Positions 1-11,239 are shown, counted from the first letter of the stretch. The stretch: 64,000 bases of DNA from Euborellia annulipes (GCA_023213315.1 JAKCPI010025583.1:81789-145788), one strand, 5' to 3'. Notes: generated by a model from the sequence alone, not told the origin. Program-made: numbers and translations.

Positions 1-521
1 CTATCTATAATTAATCTCTGTAATTTTCTATTATCAATTTCGTTGTCTATAGTTAAAGCCATTGCTCTTTCAAGCAAAGCTATTATAAGCGTATGATGTT
101 TTGAAGCAAATTCATTTTTATGACTAAACTGTTCCGATTCGGTGAAGAAAAGTATAAATTTGGTAAGAGGCTCAATTTTTCTAGGTTTTAATTGAGACCA
201 TGGAATTAGAGTAATTGCACGTTCACAAAGTGTGGAGAAAAAGAGATTAGAGTGAATTTTCAAACTATGCTTTAAATATCGATGCCATGTGTCAAAAAGA
301 TCATCATTCTCGCTAAATGATATAAAACTCAATCTTTGTAGAGGAGTTGATAAAATAAGAATTGAAATCTTTTCTGGAATTTCATTCATTTGAATTTGAA
401 TTATTTCAACTAATTTCTTCCAGATATTTATGATACAGCGATCAGCATAATCAGAACGTGTTTCGAGATGTAAATCTTGACCAAAGATACGAGTTAAATT
501 GGAGGCGAGTTTTATTATTCT
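1..521 (-). CDS. Partial host-like coding exon, family not recognised
   Basis: On the minus strand an open frame runs from a stop at about 522-524 down to the window edge, over 170 codons without a stop, unusual in such A+T-rich DNA. The product is rich in Leu, Ile, Lys and Glu, looks mainly helical, and includes segments such as NIWKKLVEIIQIQ, FDTWHRYLKHSL and LIPWSQLKPRKIEP. That suggests a HEAT/ARM-like scaffold, but I cannot name the family. No clear splice acceptor is visible upstream, so the exon start is unknown. Coding pieces at 5848-8137 have the same strand and style and may belong to the same gene (inference). Positions 271-616 are copied into the adjacent tandem array, so this is the ancestral copy; it differs from the array copies by a few bases. 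Confidence 0.4.
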
Positions 522-616
522 TTATTTTCTTTCTGTGGACACAAAGTCTTGTGTATGAAAGCGTCAAAATTTATACATAGCATTTATAATATTCATTGAT
601 TTTGTAACATTTATAT

Positions 617-866
617 CAAGGGCGGATCCAGAGGTGTTTTTCGGGGGGGTTATCGGGTGTGTCGTCGCGCACCACACACTTTTTTTTTTTTTTTTTTTAT
701 TTTTTAAAAGCACTTTTTCTTTTTTTTTTTCAAAATATAAATACACAAAATATTTTTAATTATTTTTTATAAAATTTTTTTAAAAAAAAATTTTTTTTTT
801 AAAAAAAATATTTTTTTTTTTTGGGGGGGGGGGGGTAATTCTTCCTTTTCCCCCTCTCTCTCCCTT
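617..866. mobile_element. hAT-like non-autonomous insertion at the array edge
   Basis: The segment opens with CAAGGGCGGATCCAGAGG, close to the common hAT terminus CAGGGGCGGATCC, and runs through long homopolymer tracts of T, A and G. The same bases, ATTTATAT, occur immediately before it (609-616) and after it (868-875), as expected of an 8-bp hAT target duplication. The right terminus is eroded and only weakly resembles the left one. The insertion separates the original exon copy from the first repeat of the 502-bp array, so it arrived after or during array formation. Confidence 0.45.
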
Positions 867-2875
867 CATTTATATAGTGACGTTTATAACATGGCATAAG
901 CAAACAAAATACACACATGACAAAATAACATAAATTACATAGCAGAGGAATTTACAATAAAAAAGTCTTCCAGTGAGTAGATGGTTTTTCCAATTAAATG
1001 TCTCTTCAGTCTTTTTTTGAAGATGTCTTGATTTAAATATCGATGCCATGTGTCAAAAAGATCATCATTCTCGCTAAATGATATAAAACTCAATCTTTGT
1101 AGAGGAGTTGATAAAATAAGAATTGAAATCTTTTCTGGAATTTCATTCATTTGAATTTGAATTATTTCAACTAATTTCTTCCAGATATTTATGATACAGC
1201 GATCAGCATAATCAGAACGTGTTTCGAGATGTAAATCTTGACCAAAGATACAAGTTAAATTGGAGGCGAGTTTTATTATTCTTTATTTTCTTTCTGTGGA
1301 CACAAAGTCTTGTGTATGAAAGCGTCAAAATTTATACATAGCATTTATAATATTCATTGATTTTATAACATTTATATAGTGACGTTTATAACATGGCATA
1401 AGCAAACAAAATACACACATGACAAAATAACATAAATTACATAGCAGAGGAATTTACAATAAAAAAGTCTTCCAGTGAGTAGATGGTTTTTCCAATTAAA
1501 TGTCTCTTCAGTCTTTTTTTGAAGATGTCTTGATTTAAATATCGATGCCATGTGTCAAAAAGATCATCATTCTCGCTAAATGATATAAAACTCAATCTTT
1601 GTAGAGGAGTTGATAAAATAAGAATTGAAATCTTTTCTGGAATTTCATTCATTTGAATTTGAATTATTTCAACTAATTTCTTCCAGATATTTATGATACA
1701 GCGATCAGCATAATCAGAACGTGTTTCGAGATGTAAATCTTGACCAAAGATACAAGTTAAATTGGAGGCGAGTTTTATTATTCTTTATTTTCTTTCTGTG
1801 GACACAAAGTCTTGTGTATGAAAGCGTCAAAATTTATACATAGCATTTATAATATTCATTGATTTTATAACATTTATATAGTGACGTTTATAACATGGCA
1901 TAAGCAAACAAAATACACACATGACAAAATAACATAAATTACATAGCAGAGGAATTTACAATAAAAAAGTCTTCCAGTGAGTAGATGGTTTTTCCAATTA
2001 AATGTCTCTTCAGTCTTTTTTTGAAGATGTCTTGATTTAAATATCGATGCCATGTGTCAAAAAGATCATCATTCTCGCTAAATGATATAAAACTCAATCT
2101 TTGTAGAGGAGTTGATAAAATAAGAATTGAAATCTTTTCTGGAATTTCATTCATTTGAATTTGAATTATTTCAACTAATTTCTTCCAGATATTTATGATA
2201 CAGCGATCAGCATAATCAGAACGTGTTTCGAGATGTAAATCTTGACCAAAGATACAAGTTAAATTGGAGGCGAGTTTTATTATTCTTTATTTTCTTTCTG
2301 TGGACACAAAGTCTTGTGTATGAAAGCGTCAAAATTTATACATAGCATTTATAATATTCATTGATTTTATAACATTTATATAGTGACGTTTATAACATGG
2401 CATAAGCAAACAAAATACACACATGACAAAATAACATAAATTACATAGCAGAGGAATTTACAATAAAAAAGTCTTCCAGTGAGTAGATGGTTTTTCCAAT
2501 TAAATGTCTCTTCAGTCTTTTTTTTGAAGATGTCTTGATTTAAATATCGATGCCATGTGTCAAAAAGATCATCATTCTCGCTAAATGATATAAAACTCAA
2601 TCTTTGTAGAGGAGTTGATAAAATAAGAATTGAAATCTTTTCTGGAATTTCATTCATTTGAATTTGAATTATTTCAACTAATTTCTTCCAGATATTTATG
2701 ATACAGCGATCAGCATAATCAGAACGTGTTTCGAGATGTAAATCTTGACCAAAGATACAAGTTAAATTGGAGGCGAGTTTTATTATTCTTTATTTTCTTT
2801 CTGTGGACACAAAGTCTTGTGTATGAAAGCGTCAAAATTTATACATAGCATTTATAATATTCATTGATTTTATAA
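867..2875. repeat. Four-copy 502-bp tandem array of LINE 3' end plus exon fragment
   Basis: The start CATTTATATAGTGACG recurs at 867, 1369, 1871, 2373 and 2876, giving periods of 502, 502, 502 and 503 bases (one extra T in the fourth copy, near 2520). Each unit holds about 165 bases of the 3' end of the neighbouring LINE followed by a copy of 271-616. The units are practically identical, so the array is recent or homogenised. The fusion of the LINE tail with the reversed exon creates a 71-codon minus-strand frame in each of the first three units and a frameshifted version in the fourth. The junction lies at a short shared TTAA-like stretch. The order exon, tail, exon, tail, full LINE is what repeated duplication across one exon/LINE boundary would produce. 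Confidence 0.9.
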
Positions 2876-5284
2876 CATTTATATAGTGACGTTTATAACA
2901 TGGCATAAGCAAACAAAATACACACATGACAAAATAACATAAATTACATAGCAGAGGAATTTACAATAAAAAAGTCTTCCAGTGAGTAGATGGTTTTTCC
3001 AATTAAATGTCTCTTCAGTCTTTTTTTGAAGATGTCTTGATTAACAGCTTCCTTTATTTGCCTTGGGAGCATATTAAATATTTTAGGTCCCACTGCTTCT
3101 GCCGATTTATCTCCCAACACCAGCCTCGTTCTTGGGGCCCTTAGATCTCTGGATCCTCTTGTGTCATGTTCGTGTAAATCCTCTCCGACAACAAATGCAC
3201 TCCTATGCCGGTAGGTTCTGACACAGATTTCAAAGATGTAGAGAGCCGGCACTGTGAGAATCCCATATTTTCCAAAAAGCTCCCTGCAGCTTTCCCGGGA
3301 ACTAATCCCAGCCAGACATCTTAGAATTTTCTTCTGGGCCAGGAAAACATTCCCTGCCCCAGAGGAGGCTCCCCATAACGTCACCCCATATCTCACTCTA
3401 GATTCCACCTCCGAGAAATAAAATATCTTCATCTGGTCCGTATTCAGGAAATATTTAATTTGCCTTATTTGGTAGCATATTTTATTTAGGTTTTTTACTA
3501 GATTATTACAGTGATATTCCCATGTAAGGTGTTCATCAATCGTGATTCCAAGATATGAAATACTGTCTGTGGTCACGATCCACCTGTTCTTTGGAGATTT
3601 CAATTTGTTCATAGTTTATTTTTTTATTGTGTTTAGTGTGGAATCTGATGTATTTTGTTTTATTTTTGTTTAGATATAGACAATTTTGACCAAACCATCC
3701 AGTGAGGGTGTCTATTGTGGTGTTACATTTATTTAAAAGTCTCTGTTCATTTTTTTCCCCTATTATCACAGTAGTGTCATCTGCATATAGTGAGATCAAG
3801 CATCCGCTATTCTCCATCACACTAATAAGTTCATTCACGTATATAGAGAACAGTATGGGTGCCATTACTGTTCCTTGTGGTACACCTACATTTATTTTTA
3901 GTTGACTGGAATTGATAACTTCAGCCGTATTATTATGGTTAGTACATATGTTTACAAACTGTCTTCTATCTTTCAGAAAGCTTGCTATCCAGTTAAGGGG
4001 AATTCCTCTAATTCCAATATATTCAAGTTTTATTTTAAGAAGTTCATGATCGACACAATCAAAAGCCTTACTTAGATCACAAAAAAGGCCAACAGGTTGT
4101 TCTCCGCCCTCCATAAGGTCAATTATATTTCTTGTTAAATACTGGATAGCATCACTAGTGCTGCTTCCTTCCCTGAAACCAAACTGATTATTGCTCAAGA
4201 CATGAGTCCTGGAGATGAAATCCTCCAGTCTAGACAAAAAACAATATTCAAAGAGTTTTGAGAACACTGACGTCAGGCTGATAGGTCTGTAGTTATCCAT
4301 CATTAGTTTATCTCCTTTCTTAAAAATTGGAGTAATTTTATTAATTTTAAGTGTCTCGGGAAATGAACCCTTTTCAAACGAGAGATTAATGAGATGGGTT
4401 ATGGGTTTAATTATATAGATCGCTATTTTTTTAATTAAAAAATTTGGTATATCATCTGGCCCAGACGATTTTTTATTTTTAAGCCTTTTATTGATCATAT
4501 TAAACATTTCAATTTCAGTAAAGGGAAAGAGGAAGAAATTCATTTGTTGAGTTGTTTTCGGTTTAATATTTAGTCTTGGAAGGTTTTTCGGAATTTTATC
4601 AATAATTTCAAGGGGCACTTCTTTAAAGAAACAGTTAAAACAGTCCGCGATCATCTGTGGATCTTCGATCTCCAGTCCATCCTTTTTTATTTTAGGAACA
4701 TCATATGAGACTTTATCGGCATTAGAATTTGTTAGAGATTTTATAGTATTCCATGTTTCTTTTCCCATGTTTTTTGCAGTGAGTATCCTTCTTTGTAAAA
4801 ATGATTTTTTCGTAGATATTATAAGGGAGGTATGACTTTTTTTTTTCCTCTTTGTATCTTTCAGTTAATGAAGGATCTCTTAATTTCATCTGGAAGAGGT
4901 CTTTTAAGCTTGTACTAGATTTTCTTATGTCATTGTTCACCCAGGACTTTTTATTTTTTATTTTGATCTTTTGACGTGGGAAACAGGATTCAAATAGAGT
5001 TCTGAATGTATCATAGAACTGATTGAATGCCTTATCCATCTCCATTTCTTCATAGATATGCTCCCAAGTTTCCTCTGACAAAAAGTTGCGAAATGCATCT
5101 ATTGATCTCTCCGGATATAATCTTTGGATCCTATATAAATTTTCCTCTTTGGATTTATAATTCCGAAGACCCGTTTCTATAAATATACCGCTGTGATCCG
5201 AAAAATAGGTCTGTTGCACTTCATATTTTGCTGACTCCAAATTGGTATAAATGTGATCTAATATATAATTTTTGATTTTCAATC
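2876..5284 (-). mobile_element. Non-LTR retrotransposon (CR1/Jockey superfamily), 5'-truncated
   Basis: A minus-strand LINE. Read in its own direction it carries the end of an apurinic-type endonuclease (SDH motif), a complete reverse-transcriptase core and the C-terminal thumb, then a 3' untranslated region of about 70 bases after the TAA at 2944-2946. There is no poly(A) tail; the end TATAAATGTTATAAAATC suggests a short-repeat terminus as in CR1-type elements. The 5' side is truncated near 5285, although traces of endonuclease-like coding in a shifted frame may extend to about 5340. Two frameshifts (about 4750 and 3605) make it inactive. The clade is an inference from motif style. Confidence 0.8.
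2944..5282 (-). pseudogene. LINE endonuclease/reverse transcriptase, two frameshifts
   Basis: Three overlapping minus-strand frames make up one ORF2. The first (5282-4722) begins in the endonuclease with LDHIYTN and FSDHSG, the region holding the conserved catalytic SDH triplet. The second (4768-3536, 410 codons) is the polymerase: NYRPISLTSVFSKLFE at residues 159-174, DLSKAFD at 231-237 with the first catalytic Asp, GVPQGTVMAPILFSIY at 295-310, and the YADD catalytic box at 328-331. The third (3612-2944) is the thumb and C-terminus, with SYLGITIDEHLTW and SRVRYGVTLWG. Frame changes near 4750 and 3605 interrupt it, although each catalytic motif is intact. Such proteins nick DNA and reverse-transcribe their own RNA at the nick. 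Confidence 0.85.
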
Positions 5285-5388
5285 AAAACGTTCGCTCATG
5301 CTGACATTAGTCCCCCGCTTCTCTGAATTAGAAATTATTTTTAACACATTGGTTGACACGGGCCCTCCGAAAAATCATTTTTTTTGTA

Positions 5389-5420
5389 CTGATGATGACC
5401 AGGCGTGATGCCGGTCGAGA
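5389..5420 (+). ncRNA. Hammerhead-ribozyme-like motif, degenerate
   Basis: The plus strand reads CTGATGA (5389-5395), one unpaired T, GACC, an 11-12-base loop, GGTC, then GAGA at 5417-5420. The hammerhead core is CUGANGA, stem II, GAAA. The first box is perfect and the GACC/GGTC stem II is complementary, but GAAA is changed to GAGA and no clear stem I is seen. It is probably a decayed copy of the motif found at 42243 and elsewhere in this window. Confidence 0.35.
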
Positions 5421-5521
5421 TATTTACGAATTAAATTGATGTGAGAGGCGTCCATTAACGGCTGGTTTTATTCTCCGGTTCCTTCTAAAAAACACTTTTT
5501 TCCCATTCACACACGCATACA

Positions 5522-5716
5522 CCAGGGACGTATATAAGGGAGGAGGGGGCCCGCCCCCCCCCCCAAAAAAAAAAAAAAAAAATTTCAAAAACCCCGCAGT
5601 GCGAAAAAAATATAGCCCTGGAAAAAAATTTTTCATCAGGGTGAAAAAATTTGGTTCCGCAAAAACAAAATTTTTCGCAATTTTTCTTTAAAAAAAAATT
5701 TGTATACGCCATTGGT
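5522..5716. mobile_element. Short hAT-like element, degenerate
   Basis: It opens with CAGGGACGTATATAAGGG and closes with TGTATACGCCATTG, whose complement CAATGGCGTATACA resembles the left end; this is the CAG-GGCGTA terminus style of the other short elements here. The interior is homopolymer G, C and A with no coding. I could not find a convincing 8-bp target duplication, so the boundaries are approximate. Confidence 0.35.
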
Positions 5717-6175
5717 ATGAGTAAAAATTGCTTATTAGATGCTTTTTTTCAACTTTTATGCTTATTTAACAACTTATTATTCAAGATTTTTATGCTTTTT
5801 TAAGCACTTTTTTTCCATTTTTTTTATGCTTTTTTGTCCGGTCTCTAGTAATCAGCAATGCTCTAACAGCCAAGCAACCATATTCTTGACTCTTGGTTTG
5901 TTCTGATGTTATATGTCGAAGCGCATGTGTTATCCAAAATAAGCTATCATTAAGAATAGCATGTCGAGGGAAGACAGCGGAATACTTTGCAAAGAGAACA
6001 CAGTTTAGCGGATATACTTCTAGAAAGTCATTAAAAGATGTATGTATACATTTTACATATGAAATAAATATTTCATATTCCTGACTCAACTCAATTTTGG
6101 TATCGGTGGATATTAAAATCCCATGGCCAAGTTCAATTAATAATTCGAAAGAGATATTGAGTTGATCTGAGTCCA

Positions 6176-7952
6176 CTAGCGGTCCCAGGGGGGGGCCCAG
6201 AGGGGCCCGGCCCCCCCCCCCCCCTTTGGACAGACAAAAATTCAAAAGTTTTATTTAATATTTTAAAACTAAACAAAAAAATTATAAATTTTTCACGTCT
6301 CAGGGTATCTAAAAACGCAAATTTCAATGCCTCATTTTCAAAAATTTTTCCATACCCCTTCAAAATTTGTAAAAATTTTAAATTCGTCAAAAATCGATTT
6401 TTTTTTCTCGTTATGGTAAAATTTTAGACTAGAAAAAATACGTTTTTCAAATTTTCAACCCTTAAAAATTTTTTTTGAGCTCATCTTTGGAGAGGTCTTT
6501 TAAAACATGAGAAACTAAAATATTGTCATATAGTAGGGGATCCGAAGAGAGGTCGATTTGCACCAGCTGTTTATTGGATGAAACGTATTTTACATGAAAT
6601 TTAATATGTTAAATAATATACCTTGAATAGGTTGCCTGAAAAATTCCTGTGCAAACTATAATTAATTACAAATCTCTTAATACTAATTTAAAAATATATT
6701 TTTTTTTTTTTTCAAAATTACACAATAAAGATAATTTTATCACGAATCCAATGATGTACGGTTGCCTGCGGAAAACCTGTGCTGAATCCCAGTTGCTGCG
6801 GTTACTTTACAGATGCACTTTTTCGTTTTTTTTAGATTTTCTCAAAATTTTCTCTTACGATTTTGATTAAAATTCAAAAAACAAATATTTTTTAGACTCT
6901 CCTTAAAATAAATGTATATTCTCATTATCGGGTTGAAAACTTTTGAAGAACACTTTAATTTACTCTTGTACTTCATAGGAAAGACAGGAGAAATGGTTGC
7001 CATGGTACACAAGTTTCGATTACCTAAGAAGAATCGAAAATTATGTCCTGTGCTTCTCACACCAGATTTGTTTGTGTCGACATATTTTTAATTTCTGACA
7101 GTACGGTACATTCGAATTCAAGATGTAAAATTTGGCTTAAATAAAAATGCCTGGACCCTAATATATATAAATTCATAAATAACGGTTATCGTAAATGTCT
7201 TATATGGCCTGAGCTGCCGTAAAGACAGTGTGAATGTGTGTGTGAGTGTGAGTGTGAATGAGAAAAAAGTGTGAATGTTTTTAAATTAAAAAAAAAGATG
7301 TAAAATTTATAAGTATAGGAAAATATTTATATTTTGTTACCATGCCAACCATTTCTTCTCTTTCCTATGAAGTACAAAAGTAAATTAAAGTGTTCTTCAA
7401 AAGTTTTCAACCCGATAATGAGAATATACATTTATTTTAAGGAGAGTCTAAAAAATAATTGTTTTTTGAATTTTAATCAAAATCGTAAGAGGAAATTTTG
7501 AGAAAATCTAAAAAAAACCGAACAAGTGCATCTGTAAAGTAACCGCAGCAACCGGGATTCAGCACAGGTTTTCCGCAGGCAACCATACATCATTGGATTC
7601 GTGATAAAATTATCTTTATTGTGCAATTTTGAAAAAAAAATTAGTTTTTAAATATTCTATTCACGATATATTATTTAACATATTAGATTTCATGTAAAAT
7701 ACGTGCAAATCGACCTCTCTTCGGATTTAGACCAACACGAGGTCGAAAAAAAAATTAGTCGGATTTTTGCGCCACCCTATTCTTTACCTTCCCTACATCA
7801 TAAATTTTGGGCCATTGGCTACCAAACTAGGTGAAATAAATATATAAAATAGGTCTAAATGGCCTTCGCTGCCAAAAAAAGAGCTTAAATGAATAAAAAA
7901 AAAAAAAAAAAAATTGGGCCCCCCCCTTGACAAAATCCTGGGACCGCCACTG
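6176..7952. mobile_element. 1.78-kb insertion with TIRs and a 10-bp target duplication
   Basis: TCTGAGTCCA stands immediately before (6166-6175) and after (7953-7962) this segment. The ends are CTAGCGGTCCCAGG and CCTGGGACCGCCACTG, inverted repeats of one another with a small deletion on the left. The CAGTGGCGG terminus is hAT-like; hAT duplications are 8 bp, so two of the ten matching bases may be chance. No transposase is encoded. Inside sits a large imperfect palindrome (6541-7725), a copy of dispersed family A. The insertion interrupts a coding exon, which gives an independent check on both boundaries. Confidence 0.75.
6541..7725. repeat. Family A foldback copy, about 0.4-kb arms
   Basis: The left arm 6541-7008 is the inverse of the right arm 7336-7725; landmarks shared in opposite orientation include GAAGAGAGGTCGATTTGCA, GCTGAATCC(C/G)GGTTGCTGCGG-type sequence and CTTTCCTATGAAGTAC. 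The left arm carries extra bases around 6565 and 6620-6700. The spacer of about 330 bases includes CACACCAGATTTG and TTCAAGATGTAAAATTT, hallmark blocks of dispersed family A. There is no coding. Transcripts crossing it could fold into a long hairpin. Confidence 0.7.
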
Positions 7953-8204
7953 TCTGAGTCCAAATGATTATTTTTATATATAGGTAATATTTTAAATATC
8001 TTTTGAATATAAGATTGAAGAAACACTTTCTCTGGTAGTTTTTTGTCTATTAATAATTTAACAATCTTGAGCCATATCGGAATAGTTTGTTCATCAAACA
8101 CTTGAATATTAATCAGGCCACCGTAGAGTCTTTGCATATGTGAGTATGTGAAATATTTTGTTCATAATAATTGTTTAATAAAACGTTTGTTGTGGCCGCA
8201 GGTC

Positions 8205-8237
8205 CCGAGGAAGAGCGTGATTGGCGCTCGAAATGTC
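8205..8237 (+). ncRNA. Hammerhead-like motif
   Basis: The plus strand reads CCGAGGA (CUGANGA with one change), a single A, GAGCG, a 6-base loop, CGCTC, GAAA at 8230-8233, then TGTC. The stem II complement is perfect over 5 bp and GAAA is intact. The second core base is C rather than U, which would be expected to abolish cleavage, so it reads as a relic of the dispersed motif. Confidence 0.35.
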
Positions 8238-8239
8238 GA

Positions 8240-10390
8240 CAGAAAAAATTGTTTTTTATTATTTCCTTTGGCTGACTCCACTCCAACAGCAATAGTTAAA
8301 AGTATAAATTTTAATAAAGTTATGGAAAAAATAGCGATCGAGATTAACTTTCAATTTGGTTTATGTGTGTCCTTTTATTAATTCTATTTATTTAAATTTC
8401 AATTAAATTATTATAAATGATGTGTCCTTTTCTTTAGATAAAATAATTTCAATGAAATTTGGATGTTTAAAAAAATTAATTAACTTAATCGAAAAAAATG
8501 TATTGCCGTGTTCCTTTGTATTTAAATCAATTATTACTATTGAACAAACTAGCCTGAGAAATTCACTTTTTGCGACCGAAAAGTCTTTGAAATTACCTTA
8601 ACTAAACTATTAAATTATTATTATTCGGTCCAATTAATTATAGTTTTAAATTTTTTAAAGTTAATTTTATATTATTTACTTTAAAAGGTTATTGTTCAAT
8701 TTATTATTTAAAAAAATGCTATTTCGCAAGAAAATCGGGTGATTGTGAGCTTACTGTTGGAGTGTGTCTCGACGAATGCAGCAATCTTGTAGACCGAAAT
8801 GTCGTTTTATAAGAAAGTCGATCTCGGCGATAGGATGTCAAAGCTCGGTGTAGGAAGTCAGACTCGGCGATAGGATGTCAGCTCGCAGGCCAATTTTGTG
8901 TTTTATAGTGTAGTTTTTTTTTTTTTTAATAAATTTAATTTTTGTTGTATTTGTTTCAATTTCTTCTGTCTTCTATAATAATTGTTGAATTTTATTTTGG
9001 TTTATTTGATAGATTGATTGTTTAATTTTTTATATTATTATTATTTTTTTTTTTTTGTTATTTTTTGTTTGTGAGGTTTTGATAATGTGGTCTGTTTGAT
9101 AATCTGGGCTCCCGAGTCCTTCGTTCCTTGTGTCATATAGTTCAAATTATCTCGCCTGACGTCAATCTCGTCATTTGTCCTTCTGATCCGAGTTCCAGCA
9201 GCAACCCAATTTTTAATGTCTCTGAACTTTTGACTTGTTAGTTATTTAAATGCTCATACCACTCGACTTTTAATGTCAAATAACAAATTTTGAATCCTTT
9301 AATTCTAAATCACTTTCACCTTTTAGAAAATTAGTTTATCTTTGATTTTCTTGCCAATTTAATTAAAAATATGATTTTCTGAAAATTAGTATACTCTTTT
9401 CATTTTCCGTTTAAATAATTTATTTTAAAAATTTCTCAGAATTTATTACTTAAATGATTTTTTCCTATGGACCATTATTCAGTGTTGGTTCAATATATAT
9501 TTTTTAATTTAATTTAAAAATTGTTTTTTGATTTCTTTCTTTTTTTTTTTTTGTTTATTCATTAAAAACAAAACATAATTAATTGCAATTAGTCACTGTG
9601 TCACTAGTATCAAACAAGTAATATAATTTGCAAAACATGACCATTTAAAAATTAGTAATTTTGTTAACAAAAAAAAAAAATTAATTATATAAAAAATTCA
9701 TATTTCTCCGTTTCATACTAAAAAAAAAAAAAACGTGCTTGATTACAAATATAATTTAATTGTCTATTATGAAAGAAAAGATTAAAAAAAAAAACCTCGA
9801 GTTTTTATGAAAAATCTTTAATATCTATGTAGGTATATTATAAATTCATGGAGATAATTTCAACTAGGAACCTCTAATCTCTCATCATGAGCTTCTAGTT
9901 TTATTCGTCGTCGTTAGCCACAAAGCTCACAAACTTAAGTAAATTTAGACGAAAATAATAATTACTATTTCATATCTAGAACATCTCAAATTAATTAGGT
10001 CACTCATCTAACTCAGCGTAATAAATTAATAAAATAAATATTAAAAATATTATTTTTTTTTCTTGCTTTAAAAAAATTGAAGAAAAAAAAAAAAAAAAAA
10101 AAAAAAAAAAACACCTTAAAATTTTTTGCCGGCTTTAGAATGAATTCTTAATCTTTTAATTTCTTTTACGCCCAACGGAGTGATAAAAAATAGTAATAAA
10201 ATTCATAGTTAAAAAAAATAAAAATAAATGCAGAGACAAAAATTTACATTTTAAAATGATGAAAATTGAAATGTTTAAAATATTCTCTATAAATAATAAG
10301 AAGCTAATAATTAATATCAAAAACCATAATTTTGCAATAATATGAAAATTTAAATAATACCAGCCCGTTCACTTTTTGTGAATTCACAAA
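8240..10390. other. Non-coding A+T-rich stretch
   Basis: No frame with coding character on either strand. Long T and A runs lie near 8915, 9045, 9545, 9670 and 10085. A short direct duplication, TCGGCGATAGGATGTCA, occurs at about 8832 and 8865. GACCGAAATGTCG near 8792 resembles the 3' part of the hammerhead-like motif without its first box. Confidence 0.6.
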
Positions 10391-10584
10391 TGGCAACCTC
10401 AGGCTACCCGAATTTTATCTTTCCAAAAATTACACAGGCCTGGGTTTTTCGAATTTTTAAAAATTATCTTAACTTTATATTTATATCTTGAGTCGAATGG
10501 CTGTAGATATTCAATTGGAAAAGGAAATGGGAGCCTCCCCGGGAACAGCAGCCAGGATAAATAAAAACTTTCAATTTCGTTGCT

Positions 10585-10617
10585 AACGTTTCGTGTGCTA
10601 GTCGCACTCATCCTCAG
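10585..10617 (-). ncRNA. Hammerhead-like motif, minus strand
   Basis: Read on the minus strand: CTGAGGA (complement of 10611-10617), then TGAGTGC, a GACTA loop, GCAC, AC, GAAA (complement of 10589-10592) and CGTT. CTGAGGA fits CUGANGA and GAAAC is intact. Extra bases between the core boxes and the GTGC/GCAC stem make the match imperfect. It faces outward from the foldback element, mirrored by 10990-11022. Confidence 0.35.
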
Positions 10618-10989
10618 GGCACGCAAAATAGTCAAAATTTAGTACATGTAAGAAAAATTGTCCAAATTTAGTACATGTACTAAACAAACAACCACAATTT
10701 TTAGTACATGTACTGTATTTTGACAATTTTTCTTACATGTACTAAACAAACAAAAAATTGTCCAAATTTAATTGTAGTTGTTGGGGTACGCAAAGAAAGT
10801 TTGCGTACGTCAAAATTTAGTACATGTACGCAAAATTGTCAAAATTTAGCACATGTACTAAAAATTGTAGTTGTTTTTTTAGTACATGTACTAAATTTTA
10901 AAAATTTTGCATACGTTATTTAGTACATGTACTAAAAATTGTAGTTGTTTTTTTAGTACAAGTACTAAATTTTGACAATTTTGCGTGCA

Positions 10990-11022
10990 CTGAGCATGAG
11001 TGCGACTAGCACCCGAAACGTC
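10990..11022 (+). ncRNA. Hammerhead-like motif, plus strand
   Basis: The inverse partner of 10585-10617: CTGAGCATGAGTGC, loop GACTA, GCAC, CC, GAAA, CGTC. The first box is CTGAGCA rather than CTGAGGA, a one-base departure from CUGANGA. The GAAACGTC end is canonical in style, with ACGT self-complementary, as in dimer-forming hammerheads with a very short stem III. Confidence 0.35.
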
Positions 11023-11239
11023 GGCAACGAAATATAAAGTTTATATTTATATTATAAATATGACCATGATTTTTTTTCTATCACGTAATGTTTTTCTACA
11101 AAATGTAAAGAAAAATTAGGTAAAATAATGCAATTTCATAAATGTTGCATGAAACTCAAACTTTATTTACTTTTCATAAAATTACTTTAAAAAAAAATCA
11201 GCGAATTCAACACCATTTACTGTATGATATGACCGAACT

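Larger units (their letters stand above)
5848..8137 (-). pseudogene. Host-like coding exon split by a transposon
   Basis: Two minus-strand coding pieces, 8137-7963 and 6165-5848, are continuous once the 6176-7952 element and one copy of its 10-bp target duplication are removed: codons for NNHLDSD run straight on into SDQLNISFELL. The joined frame of roughly 165 codons has no stop. Segments include LYGGLINIQVFDEQ, IPIWLKIVKLLIDKKLP and DSLFWITHALRH, a helix-rich composition like the coding piece at 1-521, so both may be exons of one large gene (inference). The right end could start at an AG near 8131 (CAAAG/ACTCTACGG). The left end has no visible donor and runs into a Lys-rich tail that looks like another insertion. 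I do not recognise the family. With the element in place the gene copy is broken unless the insertion is removed by splicing. Confidence 0.45.
10535..11060. mobile_element. Foldback element bounded by inverted hammerhead-like ends
   Basis: The ends are inverted copies: near 10575-10620 the minus strand, and at 10990-11035 the plus strand, both read CTGAG(G/C)ATGAGTGCGACTAGCAC, then CGAAACGT and GGCAACGAAA-like bases. Between them lie about nine copies of a palindrome of the type TTTAGTACATGTACTAAA (about 10640-10970), separated by AAATTGT(A/C) and GTTGTTTTT-like spacers and turned both ways. There is no plausible coding. Each end carries GTGC/GCAC, which could form stem II, and an intact GAAAC. 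A rejoined or internally amplified pair of element ends is one explanation. Confidence 0.55.

Noticed and set aside
867..2875. CRISPR array, rDNA spacer or telomeric repeat
   Set aside because: The period is 502 bp with no repeat-spacer alternation, and the unit is explained by LINE tail plus exon copy.
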